Positions 7,999-16,094 of a stretch of DNA of 44,388 nt are shown one piece after another. Each line of letters begins with the position of its first letter. Positions within the stretch are counted from its first letter, which is position 1. Below the pieces are notes generated by a model that had not been told where the DNA came from, ran no database searches, and worked only from the letters and a program-made list of their open reading frames with translations. The stretch spans positions 1-44,388 of the forward strand of contig JAKSSR010000002.1 in NCBI GenBank assembly GCA_024402995.1, given 5' to 3'. Made by a program: the position numbers and the translations under genes. The stretch comes from Clostridia bacterium. Its GTDB lineage: Bacteria; Bacillota; Clostridia; Peptostreptococcales; Anaerovoracaceae.

Positions 7999-8463
7999 CG
8001 CCGTCCTCTTAATGATTCACGGGGAAAGATACTCCGCTGAACCTGTCATTTTTGTTCAGCTCCAGCAAAATGGAACATTGAGGAGTATTTTCTTGTTTTA
8101 CGTCATGTAAATCGAACTCTTCCTCAAAGTAAAAAGGGCGTCAGGCTGATTTTCTTACCAGTAGGAGAAGTTTTCCGCAGATGTTTCTCATATCTATTAC
8201 CATATATTACCTCTTGCGGGTATTATTGTCAATAATTGTCAGTAGAAATTCACCCTGATACCCATAACCGCATGACAGAAACGTACAAAAGCACATCAAA
8301 TGTTCCAATTTCATGGAGCTGGTTTTCAGAGGCATGACGCAACAATTCGAATCGCATAAAAATGTCACAAAACTCCCATATATTAGATGCGAGCGTTTTC
8401 TTGCTGCAGTAATGCTTATTGTCCTACGGGGATATATAGACGCAAAGGGTATCAATAAGCTGC
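7999..8463. other. Gene-poor stretch, nothing recognised
   Basis: AT-rich sequence between the tandem array and the metK terminator. Short open frames exist on both strands but none has a convincing SD, composition or recognisable motif. It may hold degenerate remnants of a lost gene. Confidence 0.5.
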
Positions 8464-8494
8464 AAAAAAAACAGCACCGATACAACAGTGCTGT
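8464..8494 (-). terminator. Rho-independent terminator downstream of metK
   Basis: Minus-strand stem ACAGCAC / GTGCTGT (8488-8494 with 8471-8477) with a 10-base loop is followed by a run of eight T (8464-8471). It is the first terminator after the metK stop, 84 bases beyond it, and lies past the duplicated metK tail. Confidence 0.85.
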
Positions 8495-8540
8495 CTTATG
8501 ATCGCGCGCATCCGTGTTCCGGATGTTTCATGTTTTATGG

Positions 8541-8607
8541 TTTATTTCCGAAGGTACTTTTTCAGCGCTTCTATGTTTTATTTCTGCAGATACTTTTTCA
8601 ATGCTTC
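8541..8607 (-). repeat. Direct duplication of the metK 3' end
   Basis: Bases 8577-8607 are the end of metK (EALKKYLQK and stop). Bases 8541-8571, starting 5 bp past that copy, repeat the same 31 bp with 26 identities and read EALKKYLRK and stop in the same orientation. Four of the five differences are silent in the encoded tail; the other gives Arg for Gln. The extra copy is therefore a diverged relic of a second metK 3' end rather than a recent slippage product. Confidence 0.8.
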
Positions 8608-9729
8608 CGCCTTGTCTGTGCGTTCCCAGGTGAAGTCGGCATCTTCGCGGCCGAAGTGGCCGTAAGCTGCGGTCTTGCGGTAAATGGGACGGCGCAGATC
8701 GAGAGTCTTTATAATCGCGGCGGGACGGAAGTCGAAGTTTTCTGCAACGATCTCGGAGAGGCGGCCATCGGAAAGCTTACCGGTGCCGAAGCTGTCAACG
8801 AGAATGGAAACGGGCTCTGCAATGCCTATGGCGTAAGCCAGTTCGATTTCACACTTGTCTGCCAGGCCTGCGGCAACGATGTTCTTTGCTGCATAGCGGG
8901 CTGCGTAGCAGGCGGAACGGTCGACCTTTGTGGGGTCCTTGCCGGAGAAGCATCCGCCGCCGTGGCGAGCGTATCCGCCGTAGGTATCAACGATGATTTT
9001 GCGGCCGGTGAGACCGGAGTCGCCGTGGGGACCGCCGATAACGAAACGGCCGGTGGGGTTGACGTAGTACTTGGTCTTATCGTCCAGCAGCTCTGCGGGA
9101 ATGATGGGCTTGATGACGTGCTCGATAATGTCAGCCTTGATCTGCTCCTGAGTTACATCCGGTTCGTGCTGAGCGGAAACCAGAACGGTATCAACGCGGA
9201 CGACCTTGCCTTCTTCGTCGTATTCAACGGTGACCTGAGTCTTGCCGTCGGGACGGAGATAATCAAGAGTGCCGTCCTTGCGGACCTGAGCAAGGCGGTA
9301 TGCCAGCTTGTGTGCTAGGGAGATGGGCATGGGCATAAGTTCGGGAGTTTCATTGCAGGCGAAACCGAACATGATGCCCTGGTCGCCGGCGCCGCCGACT
9401 TCTTCGTTGGTACCCATGGCGATGTCAGGGCTCTGCTGATGAAGAGCAACGTTGACGCCGCAGGAGAAGCCGTCGAAACCGAACTTTCCGCGGTTGTAGC
9501 CGATGTCCATAATGACGTCGCGGGCAAGCTGCTGAACATCAATGTAACCTTCGGTGGTCATTTCACCGATGACGTTTACCATACCGGTTGTAACGGTAGT
9601 CTCTGCAGCTACGCGGCTGAGAGGATCCTGTCGAAGAGCTTCGTCCAGGATAGCGTCTGAGATCTGGTCGCAGATTTTATCGGGATGACCCTCTGTGACC
9701 GATTCTGAAGTAAAAAGTCTGTGTGCCAT
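8578..9729 (-). CDS. metK: S-adenosylmethionine synthetase
   Basis: 383 residues, the usual MetK length, making SAM from methionine and ATP in the cytoplasm. The start is set at [18 protein letters not shown] (ATG 9727-9729, SD GGAAAGGAC); the frame runs 34 codons further upstream through the riboswitch terminator, but that part is leader. Family motifs seen: [18 protein letters not shown], the P-loop-like [16 protein letters not shown], and [20 protein letters not shown] with its [18 protein letters not shown] continuation, which binds phosphate and metal. It is a single-gene unit controlled by a SAM-I riboswitch and its own promoter, the classic feedback arrangement in Gram-positives. Its 3' end is duplicated just downstream. 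Confidence 0.98.
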   Translation of the reverse strand: MAHRLFTSESVTEGHPDKICDQISDAILDEALRQDPLSRVAAETTVTTGMVNVIGEMTTEGYIDVQQLARDVIMDIGYNRGKFGFDGFSCGVNVALHQQSPDIAMGTNEEVGGAGDQGIMFGFACNETPELMPMPISLAHKLAYRLAQVRKDGTLDYLRPDGKTQVTVEYDEEGKVVRVDTVLVSAQHEPDVTQEQIKADIIEHVIKPIIPAELLDDKTKYYVNPTGRFVIGGPHGDSGLTGRKIIVDTYGGYARHGGGCFSGKDPTKVDRSACYAARYAAKNIVAAGLADKCEIELAYAIGIAEPVSILVDSFGTGKLSDGRLSEIVAENFDFRPAAIIKTLDLRRPIYRKTAAYGHFGREDADFTWERTDKAEALKKYLQK

Positions 9730-9759
9730 TATTTTGTCCTTTCCGAGCTCATAAGTAAG

Positions 9760-9785
9760 AAAAAACCTCTTCAAAAGAAGAGGTT
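9760..9785 (-). terminator. Riboswitch-controlled terminator before metK
   Basis: Minus-strand stem AACCTCTTC / GAAGAGGTT (9777-9785 with 9764-9772) with a TTTT loop is followed by T6 (9760-9765). The GATGAGG of the riboswitch P1 3' strand can pair with CCTCTTC of this stem, giving the expected antiterminator alternative. Confidence 0.93.
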
Positions 9786-9799
9786 GAATTTCATCTTTC

Positions 9800-9890
9800 C
9801 TCATCTTTCTCTTTCGAGTAGGATTTAGCACCTTGATCTAACAGGTTGCCGGGCTTCGCAGGGCCTATTCCCTCAGCCGCTCTTGATGAG
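9800..9890 (-). promoter_or_regulatory. SAM-I (S-box) riboswitch
   Basis: The minus strand reads CTCATCAAGAG, then GGCTGAGGGA, GGCCCTGCGAAGCCCGGCAA, then AAGGTGCTAAATCCT and closing GATGAG. All S-box landmarks are present: P1 (CTCATC/GATGAG), the kink-turn GGCTGAGGGA, the P3 arm and the GGTGC-TAAATCC junction. High SAM stabilises P1 and allows the terminator at 9760-9785, switching metK off. Confidence 0.97.
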
Positions 9891-9910
9891 CTCATTAAAT
9901 TAGCAGGGAT

Positions 9911-9939
9911 AATATATTACTGATAAGGACTTTTGTCAA
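9911..9939 (-). promoter_or_regulatory. Sigma-A promoter of the metK unit
   Basis: TTGACA (9934-9939) and TATATT (9911-9916) are separated by 17 bp on the minus strand. The predicted transcript start is near 9904, just before the S-box aptamer. The -35 lies 5 bp from the stop of the upstream sulfatase gene. Confidence 0.9.
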
Positions 9940-9944
9940 CTGTT

Positions 9945-11813
9945 TTATTCTTTTTCCAGATGAGCAAAATAGTTGCATTTCATCAGTTTCCAGGCAATGT
10001 CCAGCCAGCGGATTGATTCCGCAGAAGGAGTATCGCTATAGGTGCCGTTATAGTACGCGCCGGAGCGGAAAACCGCAACGCCGGTGGTGCCGCCGAAGGA
10101 GTCGTAAGGGGCAAAAGCGTCGCAGCCGGGATACCAGGCGTAATTGACGTCAAGCCCGAAAAGATTGGCCATAGTCGGAGCGATATCCGCAGTAGAAGTA
10201 ACGCGGCTGATCTTCTGCGCCTCCAGCTTGGGTGAGTAAATGAAGAAGGGAGTTCTGCAGATCAGATCCATGTTTTCCGCGCCTTTGAGCTTCATGACCA
10301 GGTTGGTATCGGTCATGTACTTGCCGTAGTGATCGGTGAAAAAGACCAGAGCGGTATTCTTATCCAGACCGGAAGCTTCAAGCTCGGCAACCAGATTGCC
10401 CACAAACTCATCGGTCTCCATTGCGTGAGCAATGGCCAGGGTATATTCGCTGTCCTGAAGGGCTTCCGCCGGCGCGATCTTTGCGGCAGCATCCCTTGCG
10501 GCATCAATGTGGCGGTCTGAGATGCCCGCAAGTTCTTCGGTATACGGACCGTGACCGGAGTAGGTCAGAATGAAGGTAAAGAAGGGATCCCCTTCCGTCA
10601 TCTTGGCAAAACCGCGAGTCAGCTGACTGTCCAGCTCGTAGTCGTCCATGCCGATGTTGGGCCAGTAATTGTAGCTTTCGTAACCGAGATTCAGATGTAT
10701 CTTTCCGCGGTTGTAGATGGACGGGTCGGCGCTATGGAAGGACTTTGCCTTATATCCCTTTGCGGAAAAAAGCTTGGCAAGGGACGTGGAAAAGTCGCTG
10801 TTCTGGTAGCTCTTGGTGTCTAAGCCCGCCGAAGGCGGTATCTGACCGGTGTTTGCGATGAACTCTGTGTTGAAGGTTGCTGCGCTTATATAAAGAGTTG
10901 AGTAGTGGTCGGTAAAGTCCACGCTCTTCTGCTGAAGGGCGTAGAGATTAGGCATGTATTCTTCTGTGAGCATCCATGTATCAATGGATTCAAGAAGAAC
11001 GAAGATGCAATTCTCCCCTTCTAAAGCTCCGCTCATTTCGTTGACTTCGTGGTTTGCCTTGGGGGAACTTGCCATATACTCGTCAAGTTCCTTGTAATTT
11101 TCTGCATTCTGCAGGCTGTCGCCCAGACCGGTGGTAACGGAAAAGCTTCTCCAAAGATACTGGTAGATGCCGCAGAGGTGGAGGCTGCGGTTGACGTCGC
11201 TCATGTCCTGATAGACGTCTGCGTCGGAGACGGAGCCGTTGACGGTCCAGGACATGGTGTCCTTGACCTCGCTCATGTATCCACGGTGCTGAATGGTGAT
11301 GCCTCCAAGACCGACGGCCATTGCCAGCAGGCCGATGCCCAGCTGTTTTGCGCTCCACTTCTTTCCTTCGGGATTATGGTGCCAGGCGGAAATGAGTATG
11401 ATGCCGATGACCGCGGCGGCGCAGGCAGCCAGCAAGCCCTTGCGTATGACCAGGTAAGTAATGCTGAAGAATTTAGCCCCGTCACCTGCGTAATAAAGGT
11501 CGGAAATAGCGAAGAAATTGCCGAAGAGGTGATGCATTACGCCGTGGGTCAGGCAGATCAGTACATTGAAGATCACCACCACAGGCATGTATATTTTCCT
11601 GGCCTTTACGGGCAGGGCACAGGCTATGCCTGTGAGCAATGCAGCCCAGCCCAAAGTGAAGAGCAAAGGCGCTGTGCCGTTCATTTCAAGGGATTCGGCA
11701 GTCTGGTAGAAGTACCGGAAGGCCAGATCCAGCATTACGAGTATGACAAAGAAAAGTGGCAGAGCCAGCTTTCCTATGAGATTTTTCAGTTTTTCAATTT
11801 TTGTTGATTTCAT
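9945..11813 (-). CDS. LtaS-family membrane sulfatase/phosphoglycerol transferase-like protein
   Basis: 622 residues. Five hydrophobic segments in the first ~190 residues (starting about 16, 50, 75, 127 and 155) match the membrane part of lipoteichoic acid synthases. The extracellular sulfatase-fold domain follows: CIFVLLESIDTWML holds the first metal Glu, FNTEFIANTG the likely catalytic Thr region, KAKSFHSADPSIYN and TYSGHGPY the substrate-side residues, and FFTDHYGKY the Asp-His metal ligands. The known family reaction is transfer of glycerol phosphate from phosphatidylglycerol to a polymer; related enzymes modify other envelope polymers, so the product is not certain. The ATG overlaps the stop of nth by 4 bp (ATGA), indicating translational coupling. 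It is the last gene of a four-gene operon. Confidence 0.88.
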   Translation of the reverse strand: MKSTKIEKLKNLIGKLALPLFFVILVMLDLAFRYFYQTAESLEMNGTAPLLFTLGWAALLTGIACALPVKARKIYMPVVVIFNVLICLTHGVMHHLFGNFFAISDLYYAGDGAKFFSITYLVIRKGLLAACAAAVIGIILISAWHHNPEGKKWSAKQLGIGLLAMAVGLGGITIQHRGYMSEVKDTMSWTVNGSVSDADVYQDMSDVNRSLHLCGIYQYLWRSFSVTTGLGDSLQNAENYKELDEYMASSPKANHEVNEMSGALEGENCIFVLLESIDTWMLTEEYMPNLYALQQKSVDFTDHYSTLYISAATFNTEFIANTGQIPPSAGLDTKSYQNSDFSTSLAKLFSAKGYKAKSFHSADPSIYNRGKIHLNLGYESYNYWPNIGMDDYELDSQLTRGFAKMTEGDPFFTFILTYSGHGPYTEELAGISDRHIDAARDAAAKIAPAEALQDSEYTLAIAHAMETDEFVGNLVAELEASGLDKNTALVFFTDHYGKYMTDTNLVMKLKGAENMDLICRTPFFIYSPKLEAQKISRVTSTADIAPTMANLFGLDVNYAWYPGCDAFAPYDSFGGTTGVAVFRSGAYYNGTYSDTPSAESIRWLDIAWKLMKCNYFAHLEKE

Positions 11814-12451
11814 TGATTTACGTTATTTTTCTTGCACAGATGCTCTATGCAGCAGCCTTCACACTGGGGATTTCTGGCGCTGCAGACTCTTCTGCCGTGC
11901 CAGATAAGAGCGTGGTGAGTCCTTGTCCAGTTTTCTTCGGGAATGACCTTCATGAGGGCCAGTTCGGTTTTAAGGGCGTCCGGTTCGTCCACAAGGCCGA
12001 TGCGGTTGGCCAGACGAAAAACGTGAGTGTCAACGGCTATCCTCTGCTGACCGAAGCCTTCTGCAAGGACTACGTTGGCAGTTTTGCGTCCCACGCCGGG
12101 CAGCTCCACCAGCTTATCGTAATCGCCGGGAACCTCGCCGCCGTACTTTTCCACCAGGGCCTTGGCAAGTTTTGAAACGTTGGCGGACTTGGTCTTGTAC
12201 ATGCCTATGCTGTGGATCTTTTCCGCTATTTCCGCAGGATCCAGGTTAGCCATGGACTGAGCGTCGGGGGCAATTTCAAAGAGAGCCGGCGTGACCCTGT
12301 TGACGCTGACGTCAGTTGTCTGGGCCGAAAGGACTACGCTGACAACCAGCTGAAACATATTGCCGTAGTGAAGAGCGCAGCCTTCCTCCGGGTAGGCGGC
12401 AAGAAGAGCATCTTTAACTTCCAGGCATTTTTGCTTTGATAATTTAGACAT
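11810..12451 (-). CDS. nth: Endonuclease III, base-excision repair DNA glycosylase/AP lyase
   Basis: 213 residues, the full family length. Visible features: FQLVVSVVLSAQTTD near the N-terminus, the helix-hairpin-helix LPGVGRKTANVV with the catalytic Lys, the catalytic Asp in VDTHVFRLANRIGL, and the C-terminal [4Fe-4S] loop with spacing C-x6-C-x2-C-x5-C (CSARNPQCEGCCIEHLC). It removes oxidised pyrimidines and nicks abasic sites. It starts three bases after the trmL stop and overlaps the next gene by 4 bp, so it is the third gene of the ybaK-trmL-nth-sulfatase unit. Confidence 0.97.
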   Translation of the reverse strand: MSKLSKQKCLEVKDALLAAYPEEGCALHYGNMFQLVVSVVLSAQTTDVSVNRVTPALFEIAPDAQSMANLDPAEIAEKIHSIGMYKTKSANVSKLAKALVEKYGGEVPGDYDKLVELPGVGRKTANVVLAEGFGQQRIAVDTHVFRLANRIGLVDEPDALKTELALMKVIPEENWTRTHHALIWHGRRVCSARNPQCEGCCIEHLCKKNNVNQ

Positions 12452-12454
12452 ATT

Positions 12455-12925
12455 TTATTCCAGTTCGGGGAAGCCAAGCTGTCTAAGGGCTTCAAAGAGG
12501 ACTATGGCTACGGAATTAGAGAGATTGAAGGAGCGGAGACGGGTGTCGGCGCTCATGGGGATCCTTATCGCCTGCTCCTGATGGGCGGCAATAAAAGGTC
12601 TTGGGAGGCCTGCAGTCTCCTTGCCGAAGAGTATCATGTCCTCGTCCTGATACTTGACGTCGGTGTAAAGCTGCTGTCCCTTCGTAGTGGACAGCCACAT
12701 GCGGCGGCCCTTGTATTTTTCAAGAAATTCATCAAAGCTCTCGTGGACCTCCACTGTAACGTAGGGCCAGTAATCCAGACCGGCACGCTTTAAAGTGCGG
12801 TCGTCAATGGAAAACCCCAGAGGCTTGACCAGATGAAGTACACAGCCGGTAGCTGCGCAGGTTCTTGAAATATTGCCGGTATTTGGAGGAATCTCAGGTT
12901 CCACCAGAACTACGTGAAGTGCCAT
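12455..12925 (-). CDS. trmL: tRNA (cytidine/uridine-34 2'-O) methyltransferase, SPOUT family
   Basis: 156 residues, the compact single-domain size of TrmL. It methylates the wobble base of leucine tRNAs using SAM bound in the trefoil knot. Seen: EPEIPPNTGNISRTCAATG (motif 1, substrate-contact Asn and Arg), LVKPLGFSIDDRTLKRAGLD, the knot segment LFGKETAGLP, and RSFNLSNSVAIVLFEALRQ at the C-terminus. The ATG directly follows the ybaK stop codon, and its SD AGGAG lies inside the end of ybaK, so the two are translated together. Confidence 0.96.
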   Translation of the reverse strand: MALHVVLVEPEIPPNTGNISRTCAATGCVLHLVKPLGFSIDDRTLKRAGLDYWPYVTVEVHESFDEFLEKYKGRRMWLSTTKGQQLYTDVKYQDEDMILFGKETAGLPRPFIAAHQEQAIRIPMSADTRLRSFNLSNSVAIVLFEALRQLGFPELE

Positions 12926-13414
12926 TTATATCTCCTGATTCGTAATATCCGCAAACTTCAGCGGAATGATCTGCGCCAGGACCTCTGCAGGTAATTCTAC
13001 CTGATAGCCTATTCTGCCGGCGCTGAAAATAATAGTGTCATAAAGCTGGGCGGTCTCGTCCAGGACGGTGGGGAAAAGCTTCTTCATGCCAATGGGCGAG
13101 CATCCTCCGTGAATGTAGCCGGTGAGAGGCAGAAGTTCCCTGGACTTGATCATTTCAATGTTCTTTTCACCCACAGCTGCTGCAGCCTTTTTCAGGTCAA
13201 GCTCTTCTGCTACGGGGATCACGAAAACATAGTTCTGCTTTGAACGCCCCACAGTGACCAGAGTTTTGAAGACGTGGTCCGGATCCTGGCCCAGGGCGGC
13301 AGCGACATCCACGCCGCTGATAGCCTCTGTGTCGCCGTAATAGTAACTGTTGTACGCGACCTTCTTCTGATCAAGAATTCTCATTACGTTGGTTTTTTCT
13401 TCGCTTTTTTTCAT
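12926..13414 (-). CDS. ybaK: Cys-tRNA(Pro)/Cys-tRNA(Cys) deacylase, YbaK/EbsC family
   Basis: 162 residues, the family size. It hydrolyses mischarged Cys-tRNA(Pro). Motifs: YNSYYYGD near the N-terminus, a central strand-rich region (HVFKTLVTV, NYVFVIPVAEELDLKKAA) and the signature HGGCSPIGMKK with the conserved Gly-Gly and Ser-Pro-Ile-Gly. The first ATG is used, though its SD is weak; an in-frame ATG ten codons later (13384) is a possible alternative. It is the first gene of the four-gene operon and diverges from the EamA permease gene. Confidence 0.93.
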   Translation of the reverse strand: MKKSEEKTNVMRILDQKKVAYNSYYYGDTEAISGVDVAAALGQDPDHVFKTLVTVGRSKQNYVFVIPVAEELDLKKAAAAVGEKNIEMIKSRELLPLTGYIHGGCSPIGMKKLFPTVLDETAQLYDTIIFSAGRIGYQVELPAEVLAQIIPLKFADITNQEI

Positions 13415-13440
13415 GACACATTTTCGCCCGTAAAAAGGTA

Positions 13441-13449
13441 TGCTATAAT
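13441..13449 (+). promoter_or_regulatory. Extended -10 promoter for the EamA permease
   Basis: TGCTATAAT is a perfect extended -10 (TGn plus TATAAT at 13444-13449). The -35 position 17 bp upstream (TTTTCG) is poor, as is usual for extended -10 promoters. If used, transcription starts near 13456, which excludes the ATG at 13448 as a start codon. Confidence 0.5.
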
Positions 13450-13480
13450 GAGTGAAATTATCCCACTAATAATACAACAA

Positions 13481-14359
13481 ATGGACAGAGTAATAAAGAA
13501 AGAAAACACAATTCGCTATGCGGCCTTCATATTGATCCAGAGTGTGGTCTACGGTTTCGGCAACCCTCTGACCAAGGTGGCGTACAGGACTCTTACGCCC
13601 TTCTGGCTTCTGTCTGTGCGCTTTCTTCTGGCATTTGCCCTTTTCTGGATATTCAAACGTCAAAGCATTAAGTCTCTCCTTAGGCCTTCCGAAATGAAAC
13701 TCTGGCTGCCTTCGGCTCTCTGCGGATCTGCAGCCTACATTTCCATCAACATGGCCTTAAACCTGACCTCGGCAACCAACGTTGGTTTTCTTATGTCTCT
13801 GCCGGTGCTTTTCGCACCGATCCTGGAAAGCGTCGTTAAGAAACGCAAATACCAACTGCGTCACCTCCCCCTCCAGTTCCTGGCAGTTGTGGGACTGTAC
13901 ATGCTCTGCTGCAATGGCGGTTCCTTCACTTTCAGGACGGGAGACCTTCTGGCCCTCCTCAGCGCCATTTTCCTTGCAGGCATGCTGGTCTTTGGGGAGT
14001 CTGCCGTTTCAAAGCTTGACCCGGTCGCCTTTACAGCCTGTCAGGCTGGTACAACGGCAGTATGCAGCCTTGTCCTCGCCCTGCTCTTCGAGGACTCCGC
14101 TGTGCTGAAAAGAGCAGATCTTCCGGCCTGGCTGGTGGTCGTATATCTGGCCGTGACCTGCACGATCCTGGCCTATCTTATGCAGAACATTGCCATACGC
14201 CACTTGAGCTCCCGCAGCGTTTCCATGCTGCAGTGCACCCAGCCCATACTGACTGCGGCAGCGTCCTTCCTGCTTCTCCGCGAAACTCTGTCCACCATAG
14301 GACTCATAGGAGCAGCGGTCATAATCGTCGCCGTACTGCTGGATACAATTCAACAATAA
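13481..14359 (+). CDS. EamA/DMT-superfamily permease
   Basis: 292 residues from the ATG at 13481, with about ten hydrophobic segments in the two five-helix EamA halves. Typical features are VVYGFGNPLTKVAYR in helix 1, SATNVGFLMSLPVLFAPILE in the first half, and QCTQPILTAAASFLLLRETL in the second half, the usual pro-rich turn before the last helices. Substrates in the family are amino acids, nucleosides and other metabolites; nothing here decides which. The start is uncertain: ATG 13448 has AAAAAGG upstream but overlaps a perfect -10 box, while ATG 13481 lacks an SD. It is one of only two plus-strand genes in the window, and its transcript probably ends at 14687-14727. Confidence 0.9.
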   Translation: MDRVIKKENTIRYAAFILIQSVVYGFGNPLTKVAYRTLTPFWLLSVRFLLAFALFWIFKRQSIKSLLRPSEMKLWLPSALCGSAAYISINMALNLTSATNVGFLMSLPVLFAPILESVVKKRKYQLRHLPLQFLAVVGLYMLCCNGGSFTFRTGDLLALLSAIFLAGMLVFGESAVSKLDPVAFTACQAGTTAVCSLVLALLFEDSAVLKRADLPAWLVVVYLAVTCTILAYLMQNIAIRHLSSRSVSMLQCTQPILTAAASFLLLRETLSTIGLIGAAVIIVAVLLDTIQQ

Positions 14360-14686
14360 TCATCCAACCGTCAGCGTGATCTTAGCTCGGAGGAAAAGAA
14401 AAATATAAGAAATTCAACACATTTAGGTGATGGAGCCCAAAACCAGGCCTAATGCCTAAAATAATGGCCCATATTAACATATCTTTTGCAAATATCGCGT
14501 TTGATGTGTGGCACATACACTTTTCGTTGAATAATATACATTCAAGGACATTGAGACTGAATAAAATACAGCATGCACAATCAGCGCAGATCTGCAAATA
14601 GTTTTTTTAGGGGAATTGCCGTCCTAAAGACCTTTTCGCCTAAAAGCCTGCTAAAACATCAAAATTCCCGGGAACAATGAATTTAA
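14360..14686. other. Intergenic stretch without recognised gene
   Basis: AT-rich sequence between the permease stop and the shared terminator. A 71-codon minus-strand frame (14382-14597) has no SD or recognisable composition. Small stem-loops around the GGCCTAATGCC segment (about 14436-14456) and the ATTCCCGGGAA palindrome are too weak to call. Confidence 0.5.
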
Positions 14687-14727
14687 AAACAAAAGTCTCC
14701 GCAACCACCATACGGAGACTTTTGTTT
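14687..14727. terminator. Strong bidirectional terminator
   Basis: AAACAAAAGTCTCCG (14687-14701) pairs perfectly with CGGAGACTTTTGTTT (14713-14727) around an 11-base loop. The A-rich and T-rich arms make it functional on both strands. It ends the minus-strand MmgE/PrpD operon 21 bp after its stop and can also end the plus-strand permease transcript. Confidence 0.93.
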
Positions 14728-14747
14728 ATATGCCATCTGTGAGGGGC

Positions 14748-16085
14748 TTATACTTTCCAGTATTCAGCCTTATTGACCTCGTCTACGATGGCGCGAACGG
14801 AGACATTCTCTTCACCAAGTATCATGGACAGGAGTTTTTCCTGACCTTCGGCTGCAAACATAGGTCCGGTAATACGGCGGAACTTGTCGGCAAGCCAGTC
14901 ATTCTGGATATTTTCGTAAGCTTCTCCTCTGGGTTCGCAGTCTGCGGAGGTGAAGCTGCGGCCGTCCTTAAGAGTGATCTCTGCTCTGCAGATCCTGTGA
15001 GCGGGGAATTTTGCCTCTAATTCATCGTCAACGACGAAGGAGAGACGCTTCATCATAGCCAGAATTTCGGGATTTGTGAAATATTCCTTCTGGAGCTGGA
15101 GCCAGCCGAAATCGCCGAGAACTATGGAAGCTGCAACAGGATATGCAATGTTGTACTGAGCTTCGTCAACAGTCTTGGGGATGATCTTGGAAAGCTTGGT
15201 AGCCCTTTCACAGGTCTTGATCGTTACACTTTCAATATCGTCCTTGGTAAATCCGTATTCCTTCATAAGTTCCAGGCAGGAATCAATTGCCGGATGACCC
15301 CATCTGCAGCAGGTGTAAGGCTTGAAATAAAGGTCCATGACCAGATATTTTTCACCTATGCCGTCCAGATAATGCTTGTAGGCCTCACCTTCAAGACAGT
15401 TCTTGTTCCCTTCAAATCCGCAGTCATCTTCTTCCAAAGCAAGGCATCCGACCATGACGCCGAAGGGAACACCGTCTTTGTTCATGGAGGGGTATTCAAC
15501 ACTTCTGCCGCCGGGAATGATTGGAGCGTTGAAATCAGCAATGGAAAGTGCGTTATTCAGCTTTTCCTTGCTGTATCCCAGAATCTTTCCGACGCCGCCG
15601 ACAATGCCCATGGGACCGAAGGTACCTGTGCTGTGGGGATTCTGATAGTAGTCCATAATGGCCTGACCGCCTCTGATGCATGCTTCATAGGCACAGTTGA
15701 GAGCGTTGAGGAACTCATTTCTGGAAATATTCATTTCGTATGCCTTGGCAAGGACAGGGCCGATGACCGCAGTACCGGGATGGGCGCGGATAAGGTTGTG
15801 ACCGTCATCGATATCATAGGCATTGGAAGAGTGGCCCATTGCTGTTGCCGCTCCGAGGAAATTAAAGGTCTTGTCGCTTCCGACAACGGGGATATCGCCT
15901 TTGCCGAAAACCTTCTCTGCAAGTTTAAGGCCTACCTCAAACTGATTGCTGCGAGCGCCGGTCACAAGAGCGCCCATAAGGTCCACGAAGCATCCCTTCA
16001 GACGTTCCCGGACTTCTTCGGGAAGCTTCTCCCAGCTGGAATCTACAATGAAATTTTCAAGTCTGTAGTCTGTTTCAAAACGCAT
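14748..16085 (-). CDS. MmgE/PrpD-family protein (dehydratase/epimerase/decarboxylase fold)
   Basis: 445 residues. Family features: VDLMGALVTGARS, the active-site stretch SSNAYDIDDGH (Asp-Asp-x-His with the preceding Ser), RAHPGTAVIGPVLA, GTFGPMGIVGG, and the C-terminal KPYTCCRWGHPAIDSCL region. Known members include 2-methylcitrate dehydratase, cis-aconitate decarboxylase and iminodisuccinate epimerase, so the family name does not fix the substrate. It is the last gene of a three-gene operon after an Ald-like dehydrogenase and a PLP racemase, ten bp after the racemase stop, with AGGAG overlapping that stop. The context points to an amino-acid-derived or imino-acid substrate rather than methylcitrate; no prpB or prpC neighbour is present. 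Substrate unknown. Confidence 0.9.
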   Translation of the reverse strand: MRFETDYRLENFIVDSSWEKLPEEVRERLKGCFVDLMGALVTGARSNQFEVGLKLAEKVFGKGDIPVVGSDKTFNFLGAATAMGHSSNAYDIDDGHNLIRAHPGTAVIGPVLAKAYEMNISRNEFLNALNCAYEACIRGGQAIMDYYQNPHSTGTFGPMGIVGGVGKILGYSKEKLNNALSIADFNAPIIPGGRSVEYPSMNKDGVPFGVMVGCLALEEDDCGFEGNKNCLEGEAYKHYLDGIGEKYLVMDLYFKPYTCCRWGHPAIDSCLELMKEYGFTKDDIESVTIKTCERATKLSKIIPKTVDEAQYNIAYPVAASIVLGDFGWLQLQKEYFTNPEILAMMKRLSFVVDDELEAKFPAHRICRAEITLKDGRSFTSADCEPRGEAYENIQNDWLADKFRRITGPMFAAEGQEKLLSMILGEENVSVRAIVDEVNKAEYWKV

Positions 16086-16094
16086 GGTTTTCTC

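Noticed and set aside
8020-8501. Remnants of an IS transposase on the plus strand
   Set aside because: Short peptides such as YSAEPVIFVQL and ERFLAAVMLIVLRG vaguely recall transposase ends, but no inverted repeats, continuous frame or catalytic motif supports it.
9730-9831. Longer metK with 34 extra N-terminal codons
   Set aside because: The extension runs through the riboswitch terminator; the conserved MetK N-terminus and a good SD place the start at 9729.
14382-14597. 71-codon minus-strand gene
   Set aside because: No SD, Cys- and Leu-rich random-looking composition, and no motif.
14600-14680. A second riboswitch upstream of the shared terminator
   Set aside because: Segments such as AATTGCCG recall aptamer pieces, but no conserved core or pairing pattern can be assembled, and no gene start follows.
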